A DNA stretch of 64,000 nucleotides from Pseudonocardia cypriaca (GTDB lineage: Bacteria; Actinomycetota; Actinomycetes; Mycobacteriales; Pseudonocardiaceae). Every line of letters starts with the position of its first letter. Position 1 is the stretch's first letter. The notes below the pieces were generated by a model. That model saw only the letters and a program-made list of their open reading frames with translations. It was not told the DNA's origin and made no database searches. A program made the position numbers and the translations under genes. Below are positions 15,426 through 23,145 of this stretch, one piece after another. Location of the stretch: positions 2,666,001 through 2,730,000 of the forward strand of contig NZ_VFPH01000002.1 in NCBI RefSeq assembly GCF_006717045.1, written 5' to 3'.

Positions 15426-16106
15426 CTACGCCGGTGCGCTGTGGACCCGTTCCGCCCGCCCGGCGGCCACCAGTCGCCCGGTGAGGCCGCCGGGACGGAT
15501 CTCGTCGGTGGTGAGCGCGAAGCACGCGTGGTCGCGCCACGCCCCGTCGACGTCGAGGTAGTTGCGGAACAGGCCTTCCTCCCGGAACCCGAGCTTCTCC
15601 AGGACGCGAAGGCTGGCTGCGTTCTCCGGTCGCACCGTGGCCTCCATGCGGTGCAGGCCGACGCGGCTGAAGCAGTGGTCCACGACGAGCGCGACGGCGC
15701 CGGTGATCACGCCACCGCCGGCGACCGTGGAGTCCACCCAGTAGCCGACGTACGCCGACAGCAGCGGCTCGCGCACGACGTTGCCGACCATGACGTGGCC
15801 GACGAAGCGGTCGTCCAGCGTCACGGCGAACGGGAGGGCCGTGCCGCGCCGCCCGGCCGAACGCAGCTGCAGCCAGCGGGCGGGCCACTCACCCGGCGAG
15901 TGGCGCTCCGCCCAGCCGCCGGGCATGGTCGGTTCCCACGGCGCGAGGTACTCCTCGTCCCGGATCCGGATCGCGGACCACGCCCCGCCGTCTCGCAGCC
16001 GGACCGGCCGCAGTGCGACGACACCCGCGCGGACGCGCAGCGGGCCGAGCCGGGCGGGCCAGCCCGGGTGGCGGGCGGACGTACGCCCGGGGTGCGCGTG
16101 CGCCAT
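15426..16106 (-). CDS. rimJ: GNAT acetyltransferase, RimJ-like
   Basis: A 226-residue protein with a GNAT fold: acetyl-CoA-binding region GYWVDSTVAGGGVITGAV at about 128-145 and the RimJ-type ending HRMEATVRPENAASLRVLEK. RimJ acetylates the N-terminus of ribosomal protein S5 in E. coli; other members modify different proteins, so the substrate here is open. The gene follows glp by 9 bp and precedes glpR, the same order as in mycobacteria (galU, moeA-like, rimJ, Rv0996-type). Confidence 0.85.
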   Translation of the reverse strand: MAHAHPGRTSARHPGWPARLGPLRVRAGVVALRPVRLRDGGAWSAIRIRDEEYLAPWEPTMPGGWAERHSPGEWPARWLQLRSAGRRGTALPFAVTLDDRFVGHVMVGNVVREPLLSAYVGYWVDSTVAGGGVITGAVALVVDHCFSRVGLHRMEATVRPENAASLRVLEKLGFREEGLFRNYLDVDGAWRDHACFALTTDEIRPGGLTGRLVAAGRAERVHSAPA

Positions 16107-16115
16107 CCCCGGCCC

Positions 16116-17342
16116 TCAGTGCGGAGCGGGCAGGAACGCCACGGTGACCTGCTCGTCCACGGTGGCCTCGGTGAGGTCCTCGGGGAGGATGATCAGCCCG
16201 TTGGCCTCGCCGATGGACGACAGCAGGTGGGTACCGGAGGTGCCGAGCGGCTGCACGAGGTAGTCGCCGGTCGCCTGCTCGCGCAGCAGCCGGCCGCGCA
16301 CGTAGCCGCGCCGCCCCTTCACGGACGTGATGGGCGAGGTCAGTCGGGCCGAGATCATCCGCCGGTACGGGTCGGTGCGGCCGAGTGCGAGGCGCACGAG
16401 GGGGCGCACCAGCACCTCGAACAGCAGCAGGGCGGTTGCCGGGTAGGCCGGGAAGAGGAAGGTCGGCACGGCGTCCGGGCCGAGGCGGCCGAACGCCTGG
16501 GTGGAGCCGGGGTGCATCGCGACGCGGGTGGTGTCGATGTCCCCGAGGACGGTGAGGGCGGACTGCACCTCCGCGCCCGCCGTGCCCCCGACGGCGCCGC
16601 AGACCACGATCACGTCGCTGAACGGGAGCCGGTCCTCCAGCGCCGCGCACACGTCGCGCGCGTCGCCGCGGACGAGCCCGGCCCGAGCCGTCTCGGCGCC
16701 CGCCTCCCGGGCGGCGGAGGTGAGGGCGTGCGAGCAGACGTCGACGACCTGCCCGGCGCCCGGCGTGCGGGCCAGCTCCACTAGCTCGTCGCCGACCGAG
16801 AGCACCGAGACGCGCGGCTTCGGGTGCACGAGCACCTTGTCCCGGCCGGCCGCGGCCAGCATGGCGACCTGGGCCGCCCCGATCACGGTGTCGCGGCGGA
16901 CGGCGACGTCGCCCGGCTGCACGTCCTCCCCGATGCGCCGCACGAAGGCCGCCGACGGCACGCCCTGGTGCACGTCGAGGCGCGCGGCACCCGCGTCGGT
17001 GTTCGCAACGGGGACGACGGCGTCGGCGAGCGTCGGCAGCGGCGCCCCAGCAGCCACCCGCACCGCCTGGCCCGGCTGCAACCGCAACGGCTGCCGGGAA
17101 CCCGCCGGGATCTCCCCGACGACGGGGAGGGACACCGGTTCGGCCAGCGACGCGCCCGAAAGGTCGACGCTGCGCACCGCGTAGCCGTCGATGGCCGCCT
17201 GGTCGAAACCGGGAAGCGGCCGCGAGGAGACGACCTCCTCCGCGCAGCGGAGCCCGTGCGCGTCCGAGATCGCGACCCGCACCGGGGCGGGGCGCACCGC
17301 GGCGGCGAGGATCCGCTCGAGCTGCTCGTCGACGGTGCGCAA
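16116..17342 (-). CDS. glp: Glp, gephyrin/MoeA-like protein with altered active-site motifs
   Basis: A 408-residue protein from TTG 17342, four bases past the galU stop; the start MRTVDEQLERIL matches the usual N-terminus of this family. Domain order is that of MoeA: an N-terminal domain with GFDQAAIDGYAV, a molybdopterin-binding domain with LSVGDELVE, and a C-terminal beta-barrel. The segment that in catalytic MoeA reads SGGVSxGD is here CGAVGGTAG, and the PGNP loop reads PAYP. That fits the divisome protein Glp, which keeps the fold but works with GlpR and FtsZ, rather than a molybdenum insertase. Residual cofactor activity cannot be excluded. Confidence 0.85.
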   Translation of the reverse strand: MRTVDEQLERILAAAVRPAPVRVAISDAHGLRCAEEVVSSRPLPGFDQAAIDGYAVRSVDLSGASLAEPVSLPVVGEIPAGSRQPLRLQPGQAVRVAAGAPLPTLADAVVPVANTDAGAARLDVHQGVPSAAFVRRIGEDVQPGDVAVRRDTVIGAAQVAMLAAAGRDKVLVHPKPRVSVLSVGDELVELARTPGAGQVVDVCSHALTSAAREAGAETARAGLVRGDARDVCAALEDRLPFSDVIVVCGAVGGTAGAEVQSALTVLGDIDTTRVAMHPGSTQAFGRLGPDAVPTFLFPAYPATALLLFEVLVRPLVRLALGRTDPYRRMISARLTSPITSVKGRRGYVRGRLLREQATGDYLVQPLGTSGTHLLSSIGEANGLIILPEDLTEATVDEQVTVAFLPAPH

Positions 17343-17346
17343 GTGC

Positions 17347-18246
17347 TCAGTCCTCGAGGCGGGCGGCCAGCCAGGCACGCAGGTCGGGGCCGATCTCCGG
17401 GTCGTCGAGCGCGAAGTCGACGAACGCGCGGACGAAGCCGGCGGGGTTGCCGAGGTCGTGCCGGCCGCCGCGGTGCACGACCACATGCACGGGGTGGCCC
17501 TCCCCGATCAGCAGCGCGATCGCGTCGGTGAGCTGCAGCTCGCCACCCGCGCCCGGCTCGATCCGGTCGATCGCGTCGAAGACGGCTCGGTCGAGCAGGT
17601 AGCGCCCGGCCGCGGCGTACGTGGACGGGGCCTCCTCCGGCGCGGGCTTCTCGACCATGCCGTGCACCCGTTTGACGTCCGGGTCACCGGTGTCATCGAC
17701 CTCGAACACCCCGTACGCCGAGATCTCCTCGCGCGGCACGTCGAACGCGCAGAGCACGCTGCCGCCGAAGCGCTCGCGGACCTCGGCCATCTTGGTGAGG
17801 ACGCCGGTCGGCAGCACGAGGTCGTCGGGCAGCAGCACGGCGAAGGCCTGTTCGTCGGGACCGATCGCATCGCGCGCGCACCCCACGGCGTGGCCGAGGC
17901 CCCGCGCCTCGTCCTGGGTGACCGTCTGCACGGCGATCAGCTCGTGGGCACGCCGCACCTTCGCGACCATGTCCTCCTTGCCCCGGGAGGCGAGCTCCTT
18001 CTCCAGCTCCGAGGAATCGGCGAAGTACGCGGCCACCGCGTCCTTGCCCGGCGAGCTGACGATCAGCAGCTGCTCGGCGCCCGCCTCCGCCGCCTCGGCG
18101 GCGACGAGCTCGATCCCGGGGGTGTCGATGACCGGGAGCAGCTCTTTCGGCACCGCCTTCGTCGTGGGGAGGAAGCGGGTGCCCAGGCCTGCGGCTGGAA
18201 CCACAGCGGAGCGGAACGGGCTCTTCCCAGGCGCTGCTTCGCTCAT
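17347..18246 (-). CDS. galU: UTP-glucose-1-phosphate uridylyltransferase
   Basis: A 299-residue nucleotidyltransferase. The N-terminal consensus AVVPAAGLGTRFLPTTKAVP (about 14-33) is the UTP-binding loop, followed by KELLPVIDTP; VEKPAPEEAPS and the GGRHDLGNPAGF region are also typical. It makes UDP-glucose from UTP and glucose-1-phosphate for cell-envelope polysaccharides, glycolipids and trehalose. ATG 18246 is divergent from the 5-FCL gene, with only 36 bp between the two starts. It probably forms an operon with glp, rimJ and glpR. Confidence 0.95.
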   Translation of the reverse strand: MSEAAPGKSPFRSAVVPAAGLGTRFLPTTKAVPKELLPVIDTPGIELVAAEAAEAGAEQLLIVSSPGKDAVAAYFADSSELEKELASRGKEDMVAKVRRAHELIAVQTVTQDEARGLGHAVGCARDAIGPDEQAFAVLLPDDLVLPTGVLTKMAEVRERFGGSVLCAFDVPREEISAYGVFEVDDTGDPDVKRVHGMVEKPAPEEAPSTYAAAGRYLLDRAVFDAIDRIEPGAGGELQLTDAIALLIGEGHPVHVVVHRGGRHDLGNPAGFVRAFVDFALDDPEIGPDLRAWLAARLED

Positions 18247-18282
18247 GGTCGGCGAGCCTAATGGCGGGAGTAGGGTCGATGC

Positions 18283-18888
18283 GTGACGGGACGCGCCGTT
18301 CTCGCCGAGAAGAACCGCTGGCGTACCGCTGTCGTGGCAGCTCGGAGGGCGCTCCCGGCCACCGAACGGGCCGCGCGGGCCACGGCGCTCGCCGCCGCGG
18401 CCGTCGACCTGGCGGCCACGACCGGCGGCCCGGTGTGCGCGTACGTCCCGGTCGGCTCGGAGCCCGGATCCCTCGATCTGGTCGCCGCACTGCACGACGC
18501 GGGGCACGAGGTCCTACTGCCCGTCGTGCTCCCCGGCCGGGAGCCGCTCGACTGGGCCGCCTACACCGGCCCGGACTCCCTCGCGGCGGGCCCGCTCGGG
18601 CTGCGCGAACCGGCCGGACCGCGGCTCGGGCCCGACGCCGTCGGCCGCGCGCGGCTCGTGCTGGTGCCGGGGCTCGCCGCCGACCGCAGCGGGGTGCGGC
18701 TCGGCCGCGGCGCGGGCCACTACGACCGCAGCCTGCCGCTCGTGGGGCCGGACGTGCCGATCGTCATCGTGCTGAACGACGATGAACTGGTGGAACGGCT
18801 GCCCGCCGAGCCGCACGACCGGCCGGTGACGGGAGCCCTGCTCCCGGGAGCGGGCCTCGTCACGCTCGGGAACAACCGCCGGCCGTGA
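18283..18888 (+). CDS. 5-formyltetrahydrofolate cyclo-ligase
   Basis: A 201-residue enzyme that converts 5-formyl-THF and ATP to 5,10-methenyl-THF, salvaging an inhibitory folate. Signature motif GVRLGRGAGHYDRSL near 133-147 is the conserved substrate and Mg-ATP site, and LVPGLAADRSG precedes it. GTG start. It is followed by a CIRCE element and the Ruc-like gene, the same neighbours as in Mycobacterium tuberculosis (Rv0992c-Rv0991c). The final -GNNRRP is a short tail. Confidence 0.93.
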   Translation: MTGRAVLAEKNRWRTAVVAARRALPATERAARATALAAAAVDLAATTGGPVCAYVPVGSEPGSLDLVAALHDAGHEVLLPVVLPGREPLDWAAYTGPDSLAAGPLGLREPAGPRLGPDAVGRARLVLVPGLAADRSGVRLGRGAGHYDRSLPLVGPDVPIVIVLNDDELVERLPAEPHDRPVTGALLPGAGLVTLGNNRRP

Positions 18889-18896
18889 GGGGTTAT

Positions 18897-18925
18897 GCTG
18901 GCACTCAGACTGTTCGAGTGCCAGC
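18897..18925. promoter_or_regulatory. CIRCE element (HrcA operator)
   Basis: The sequence CTGGCACTC, then nine bases, then GAGTGCCAG forms a perfect inverted repeat (arms 10 bp counting the outer G/C pair), with the exact 9-9-9 geometry and the GCACTC/GAGTGC core of CIRCE. It overlaps a TATGCT-type -10 box and lies about 30 bp before the GTG of the zinc-ribbon gene. HrcA should repress that gene and release it on heat shock. Confidence 0.88.
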
Positions 18926-18953
18926 TCGTTCGTGTGTGCCTCCGGAGGGACAC

Positions 18954-19265
18954 GTGCCGACCTACCAGTACGCCTGCACCGCCTGCGACCACCGGTTCGA
19001 GGCCGTGCAGTCCTTCACCGACGCGTCGCTGACCGAGTGCCCTGCGTGCTCGGGCAACCTGCGCAAGGTCTTCTCCTCGGTCGGGATCGTCTTCAAGGGC
19101 AGCGGTTTCTACCGCACCGACAGCCGGTCCGGTGGCGGTGGCGTGCCCCCGAAGAGCGACTCGGCGAAGAGCGACGCCCCGAAGAGCGACTCCGGCAAGT
19201 CCGACTCGAGCTCGTCCTCGGGCGGGTCGAAGGAGAGCTCGTCGTCGGCCGCGCCCGCTGCCTGA
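18954..19265 (+). CDS. Ruc/FmdB-type zinc-ribbon protein with disordered tail
   Basis: A 103-residue protein from GTG 18954, with GGAGGG four bases upstream. The N-terminal FmdB zinc ribbon has two CxxC pairs (YACTACDHRF and TECPACSGNL) and FSSVGIVFKGSGFYRTD; the rest is low-complexity, with repeated KSD and long serine runs. This is the architecture of mycobacterial Ruc (Rv0991c), a redox-switched chaperone released from zinc on oxidation that cooperates with DnaK. The CIRCE element just upstream strengthens the match. Confidence 0.85.
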   Translation: MPTYQYACTACDHRFEAVQSFTDASLTECPACSGNLRKVFSSVGIVFKGSGFYRTDSRSGGGGVPPKSDSAKSDAPKSDSGKSDSSSSSGGSKESSSSAAPAA

Positions 19266-19266
19266 G

Positions 19267-19295
19267 TTATCCACCTCGCCCCCGGGTTGTCCACA
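19267..19295 (+). other. Two DnaA-box-like nonamers
   Basis: TTATCCACC at 19267-19275 and TTGTCCACA at 19287-19295, in the same orientation and exactly 20 bp apart (two helical turns). TTGTCCACA is the preferred DnaA box of GC-rich actinobacteria. They sit right after the stop of the Ruc-like gene and before the SAF protein promoter (TAGCGT near 19336). No origin features are present, so a titration or regulatory site is more likely than an origin; chance is possible. Confidence 0.45.
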
Positions 19296-19346
19296 GGTTC
19301 GGCAGCACCACCCCGCTGACGTCGCCGGCGCCCTAGCGTCGGTCCC

Positions 19347-19988
19347 ATGACCGACTCCCGGCTCGCGCCCCGGCCGCTCTCCCGGCTCGGGGCGCTCGTC
19401 GTGGGCCCGGGGTGGCGCCGGGTCGCACTGCTGCGCCGGGTCGCCGCCGGAGTGCTCGCCACTCTCGCGCTCGTGCTGGCGCTCGCGCCCGGGCCCGATG
19501 CCGACGGCGTGCCGGTGGTGGTCGCCGCAGTCGATGTCATCGCGGGCTCCACCCTCGGCCCGGCCCACCTCGCGGTGCGTCGCTGGCCCGCCGAGCTGGT
19601 GCCCGGCGGAGCGCTCCCCGATCCGGCGGGCGCCGAGGGGCGCGTGCTCGTCGGTGCCGCCCGGGCGGGCGAGCCGATCACCGACACCCGCCTGGCAGGG
19701 CCGACAGCCGCACTCGGTGCGCCGGCCGGCGCGGCCGCCGTTCCGGTCCGGCTGGCCGACGCAGGAGCAGCCGCGCTGCTCGTCCCGGGGAGCACGGTCG
19801 ACGTCGTCACGGTCGGCGGGGAGAGCGGCGAGCCGCTCGTGCTCGCCACCGCGGCGGCGGTGCTCGCCGTCCTCCCGCCCGACTCACCGTCGTCCGGGCG
19901 GCTGGTGCTGGTCGCGATGCCGTCCGAGATCGCGGCGCGGGTGGCGGCCGCATCTTTGACCGAGCAGGTCGCCGTTACCCTCCGCTAA
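19347..19988 (+). CDS. SAF-domain protein (CpaB/RcpC-like)
   Basis: A 213-residue protein with one N-terminal membrane segment (LLRRVAAGVLATLALVLALAP, about 29-49), then a SAF domain (VVVAAVDVIAGSTLGPAHLA) and a C-terminal CpaB-like beta domain (GSTVDVVTVGG). Similar proteins assist Flp/Tad pilus assembly as periplasmic or pseudo-periplasmic factors, but no pilus genes are nearby and many actinobacteria carry this stand-alone copy beside mscL. ATG 19347 follows a TAGCGT-type -10 by a few bases, so a leaderless message is likely. Confidence 0.8.
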   Translation: MTDSRLAPRPLSRLGALVVGPGWRRVALLRRVAAGVLATLALVLALAPGPDADGVPVVVAAVDVIAGSTLGPAHLAVRRWPAELVPGGALPDPAGAEGRVLVGAARAGEPITDTRLAGPTAALGAPAGAAAVPVRLADAGAAALLVPGSTVDVVTVGGESGEPLVLATAAAVLAVLPPDSPSSGRLVLVAMPSEIAARVAAASLTEQVAVTLR

Positions 19989-19989
19989 C

Positions 19990-20397
19990 GTGTTCAAAGG
20001 TTTCAAGGACTTCGTCCTGCGCGGGAACGTCGTCGAGCTGGCGGTGGCCGTCGTCATCGGTGCGGCGTTCGGCAGCATCGTCACGGCGTTCACCCAGCGC
20101 ATCCTGCAGCCGCTGATCAACGCGGTCACCCCGCCGGAGAGCCCCGGGTTCGGCATCGAGATCGTCCCCGGCAAGGAGAGCACCTACATCGACGTCGCCT
20201 CGGTGATCTCGGCGGCGATCAACTTCCTCATCGTGGCCGCGGTCGTCTACTTCCTGATCGTGCTGCCGCTCAACCACCTCAAGGAGCGGCGCAAGCGCGG
20301 GGAGGAGGCCGGCCCCGCGGAGCCCACCGATGTCGAGCTGCTCAAGGAGATCCGCGACCTGCTGCGGGCGCAGCACGAACGCGAGCGTCAGTCCTGA
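19990..20397 (+). CDS. mscL: Large-conductance mechanosensitive channel
   Basis: A 135-residue membrane protein. The start FKGFKDFVLRGNVVELAVAV (GTG 19990, right after the SAF stop) is the amphipathic N-terminal helix followed by TM1; TM2 is INFLIVAAVVYFLIVLPLN at about 77-95; the charged C-terminal helix ends with HERERQS. The homopentamer opens under membrane tension to release solutes on osmotic downshock. Its 3' end overlaps the convergent 52-residue gene by 10 bp. Confidence 0.96.
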   Translation: MFKGFKDFVLRGNVVELAVAVVIGAAFGSIVTAFTQRILQPLINAVTPPESPGFGIEIVPGKESTYIDVASVISAAINFLIVAAVVYFLIVLPLNHLKERRKRGEEAGPAEPTDVELLKEIRDLLRAQHERERQS

Positions 20398-20546
20398 TCG
20401 TGGTGCGGGGGGCGGTTCGCCAGTAGCTCGTCGTCCCCGGCGCGCGGGTCCGGCCGGTCGTCGCGCTCGTCGGACGTGGTGCTGGGCAGCACGTCGCCGA
20501 ACACCTCGTCGAGCCGGCGACGCACCGGTTCGGGTAGTTCGTCCAC
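20388..20546 (-). CDS. Small acidic protein of unknown function (52 aa)
   Basis: GTG 20546 opens a 52-codon frame: VDELPEPVRRRLDEVFGDVL followed by a polar tail rich in D, R and P and ending HHDQD. The N-terminal 22 residues look like a compact amphipathic helix pair. The pattern (PEPVRR, DEVFGDVLP, TSDERD) has the look of a conserved small actinobacterial protein, though no function is known to me. It is convergent with mscL and divergent from the antitoxin-like gene at 20581, only 34 bp apart. Confidence 0.55.
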   Translation of the reverse strand: MDELPEPVRRRLDEVFGDVLPSTTSDERDDRPDPRAGDDELLANRPPHHDQD

Positions 20547-20580
20547 GCCACCATCCTGCACCGGTGCGACGATGGACCGC

Positions 20581-20868
20581 ATGGGACTCACGGAGAAGGC
20601 CAAGGAGTTCACCGACACCGCGCTGCTCAAGGCGGGTGAGCTGTCGGAGGTGGCGCGCGAGAAGGCACCCGGCTACCTCGACCGGGCCGCCGACCTCGCC
20701 GTGAAAGCCGCGGACGCGACCGCGAGCGGCGTGGACCGGGCCACCGGTGGGCGCTTCCACGAGAAGATCGAGGAGGTCACCGCGAAGGTCGAGGCCTCGC
20801 TGGACCGCCCCCGCCCCGCCGACGGCCCCACCGTGGTGACCGTCGACCCGGACGAGCCGAAGAGCTAG
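20581..20868 (+). CDS. Rv0909/MT0933-type antitoxin-family protein
   Basis: A 95-residue helical, strongly charged protein. MGLTEKAKEF and DRATGGRFHEKIEEV near 51-65 match the short repeated helices of the MT0933 antitoxin-like family. Despite the family name, no toxin gene is adjacent, and in many actinobacteria these proteins stand alone. ATG 20581 was chosen; ATG 20572 three codons upstream is equally possible. No Shine-Dalgarno is seen. Confidence 0.65.
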   Translation: MGLTEKAKEFTDTALLKAGELSEVAREKAPGYLDRAADLAVKAADATASGVDRATGGRFHEKIEEVTAKVEASLDRPRPADGPTVVTVDPDEPKS

Positions 20869-20898
20869 GAGGGTCCTGTTCAGGGCGCTCCTAGGGGC

Positions 20899-21402
20899 TC
20901 AGTCCAGGCCGGACAGCTCCGAGATCACGTGCGAGACGAGCGGGGTGAGCGTGGCCATGCCGTCGCGCACCGCGGCGCGGGACGGAGCGAGGTTCACCAC
21001 GAGCGTGCTGCCCGATACGCCCACGAGCCCGCGGGACAGCCCGGCGTCCACGGCGCCCGCGGCCAGGCCGGAGGCGCGAATGGCCTCCGCGATGCCCGGA
21101 ATCGGGCGGTCGAGCACGCCTGCGGTGGCATCGGCCGTGACATCGCGCGGGGACACCCCGGTGCCCCCGACGGTCACGACGAGGTCGACGCCGCCGATCA
21201 CGGCCGTGTTGAGGGCGTTGCGGATCGCCACCGGGTCACCCGGCACCACGACCACGCCGTCGACGACGAGGCGCGCCTCCTCGAGCAGCTCGGTGACCAG
21301 CGGCCCGATGGAGTCCTCGTGTTCGCCGTGAGTCACCCGGTCGTCCACGACCACCACTAGGGCTCGACCGATCTGGGGTGGCGCCATCTCCATGGCGCTC
21401 AA
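20899..21402 (-). CDS. Molybdopterin adenylyltransferase-family protein (MoaB/MogA)
   Basis: A 167-residue protein of the MPT-binding fold. GGTGVSPRDVTADAT near 92-106 is the conserved molybdopterin-binding loop, and ALVVVVDDRVTHGEHEDSIG the N-terminal strand and loop. The family activates molybdopterin with ATP before metal insertion. It lies between mscL and htrA as moaB2 does in mycobacteria. Note that the molybdopterin insertase candidate of this region (Glp) is degenerate, so this MoaB must work with a MoeA encoded elsewhere. Confidence 0.88.
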   Translation of the reverse strand: MSAMEMAPPQIGRALVVVVDDRVTHGEHEDSIGPLVTELLEEARLVVDGVVVVPGDPVAIRNALNTAVIGGVDLVVTVGGTGVSPRDVTADATAGVLDRPIPGIAEAIRASGLAAGAVDAGLSRGLVGVSGSTLVVNLAPSRAAVRDGMATLTPLVSHVISELSGLD

Positions 21403-21452
21403 CTTAGCGGTGCACCATCCGGGGCTCGGTCACCCGGTCCGTCGAACGCCAG

Positions 21453-21492
21453 GTCGCGTCGGCGCTGGGAGGGGGACCGGCGCCGACGCGAC
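21453..21492. terminator. Hairpin between htrA and moaB
   Basis: A perfect 13-bp inverted repeat, GTCGCGTCGGCGC at 21453-21465 and its complement at 21480-21492, with a 14-base G-rich loop. No U tract follows on either side, as is usual in GC-rich actinobacteria. It should stall or end transcripts running from htrA toward moaB, or shape the moaB leader. Confidence 0.55.
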
Positions 21493-21590
21493 GGGCGTCC
21501 GGCGTGGGGCACCACGACCGGCACCACTGAAAGAGACCAGACGCCGCCATTCGCGTCAACAGCTGTCCACGCGATCCACCTGAGGGGGCG

Positions 21591-21635
21591 ACGCGCGCAC
21601 CGAACCTCCGCGAGTCGCGGTGTGGGTGCGCGCGT
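21591..21635. terminator. Nested hairpin after htrA
   Basis: Outer arms ACGCGCGCACC (21591-21601) and GGTGCGCGCGT (21625-21635) pair perfectly over 11 bp and extend further with one bulge; inside lies a second small stem, CCGCGAGTCGCGG. It begins nine bases beyond the htrA stop on the transcribed (minus) strand, the expected place for a factor-independent terminator lacking a U run. Confidence 0.6.
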
Positions 21636-21643
21636 GTCGCGGT

Positions 21644-23104
21644 CTAGTTCGGGGCGGCCGTGAGGGTCGCCTGCACCGTGCGGTCGGCGAGCTGGACCTC
21701 GATCACCTCGCCCGGCGCCCGTGATCCCACGGCGGCCTGCAGGTCGGTGCCGGTGGAGATGCGCTGATCGCCGAAGCGCAGCACGATGTCGCCCTCGCGG
21801 ATCCCGGCCTGCTCGGCCGCCCCTCCGGGGGTGACGCCCTTGATGACCGCTCCGGCCTGCCGCGGGTCGTCGATCACGGTGACGCCGAGGACGGCGCGGG
21901 ACGCGCGGCCGGTGCGTTCGAGCTCCTCCGCGACGCGTCTGGCCTGGTTGATCGGGATCGAGAACCCGACGCCGATCGACCCGCCCTGCGCCCCGGTGGT
22001 GGCGATCGCGGAGTTGATGCCTACGACGCGCCCGTCCATGTCCACGAGCGGTCCCCCGGAGTTGCCCGGGTTGATCGCGGCGTCGGTCTGCAGGGCGTTG
22101 AGCACCGTGGGCGTGTTGGCGCCGGTCTCCTCACCGACGTTCACGGCCCGGTCGACCGCGCTGATGATGCCCGTGGTGACGGTGCCGCCCAGGCCCAGCG
22201 GCGCGCCGAAGGCCACGACCTGCTGCCCGACGCGGAGCGAGTCGGAGTTGCCGAGCTCGACCGGCACGAGCCCGGTCATGTTCTGCGCGCGGATCACCGC
22301 GAGGTCCGAGCTGGGGTCGCGGCCCACGATCGCCGCGGTGGCCGTGGCGCCGTCCTGGAACACGGCGGTGACGGTGCCGGACTCGGCGGCCTGCTCCACG
22401 ACGTGGTTGTTGGTGAGGAGCAGCCCGTCGGCGCTCAGGACCATCGCCGAGCCCTCGCCGGACGCGGTGGGCCCGTCGACGCGCAGCTGCACGACGCTCG
22501 GCAGCACGCGGGCGGCGACGGCCTCGACCGGGGTGGTCGGGGCGGACGCCGTGTCGATCGACGGCAGCGGCAGCCCGAGCACGCCGATCGACCCGCCCCG
22601 GCCGCTGCCTGCGAGCGAGTGTCCGACGACCCCGCCGATCACCCCGGACAGCAGCATCGCCACCAGCGTGAGCGCGATCAGCGTGCCCCGGCGCGACGAT
22701 CCGGTGCGGCTGCGCGGTTCCGGGTAGTACGAGCCGGGCGGCGGACCGTACGGGGGGATCTGCGGGGGGTGGTACGGGTGCGCGGGAGCCTGCGGTTCCG
22801 TGGGACGCGGGCCGTACCAGGAACCCTGGACGGGCGGTGCCGCCGGGGCGCCGTAGGTGGGCCACCCGCCCGACCACGCGGTCGTGGCGCCGTGCTCCGG
22901 CAGGCCGCTCGCGCGACCCGGCCAGCCGGCGGGCGTGGGAATCTCCGCCGTCGCGGCGGCCGGCGGGCCGCCGCCGTACGGCGCTCGGCCCTGGGCGCCC
23001 CACCCCGGCTGCGCGGCATGGTGTGCCTGCTCGCCGGGGCTGCGTTGCGCCCCGTCGTCCGGCCCTCCCGCAACCGCGTCGTGGTCGGAGGGGTGGTTCG
23101 CCAT
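21644..23104 (-). CDS. pepD: HtrA/PepD-like membrane-anchored serine protease with PDZ domain
   Basis: A 486-residue protein. Residues 1-138 are a cytosolic Pro/Gly-rich tail, 141-163 a single membrane segment, 195-375 a trypsin-like domain with His234 (TNNHVV), Asp267 (SDLAVI) and Ser349 (NPGNSGGPL), and 400-485 one PDZ domain. The protease domain faces outside and deals with misfolded envelope proteins. It is the third gene of an mprA-mprB-pepD operon (41 bp after mprB); in mycobacteria MprAB controls and senses with PepD under envelope stress. Confidence 0.93.
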   Translation of the reverse strand: MANHPSDHDAVAGGPDDGAQRSPGEQAHHAAQPGWGAQGRAPYGGGPPAAATAEIPTPAGWPGRASGLPEHGATTAWSGGWPTYGAPAAPPVQGSWYGPRPTEPQAPAHPYHPPQIPPYGPPPGSYYPEPRSRTGSSRRGTLIALTLVAMLLSGVIGGVVGHSLAGSGRGGSIGVLGLPLPSIDTASAPTTPVEAVAARVLPSVVQLRVDGPTASGEGSAMVLSADGLLLTNNHVVEQAAESGTVTAVFQDGATATAAIVGRDPSSDLAVIRAQNMTGLVPVELGNSDSLRVGQQVVAFGAPLGLGGTVTTGIISAVDRAVNVGEETGANTPTVLNALQTDAAINPGNSGGPLVDMDGRVVGINSAIATTGAQGGSIGVGFSIPINQARRVAEELERTGRASRAVLGVTVIDDPRQAGAVIKGVTPGGAAEQAGIREGDIVLRFGDQRISTGTDLQAAVGSRAPGEVIEVQLADRTVQATLTAAPN

Positions 23105-23145
23105 GCCATCACCGAATTCGCGTCAGGGGACGTGCGGGCCCCAGC

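Noticed and set aside
16116..17342. Ordinary molybdopterin molybdenumtransferase MoeA
   Set aside because: Key motifs are altered and the neighbour is glpR; Glp is the better call.
19267..19295. Replication origin
   Set aside because: Only two boxes, no dnaA/dnaN and no AT-rich unwinding region.
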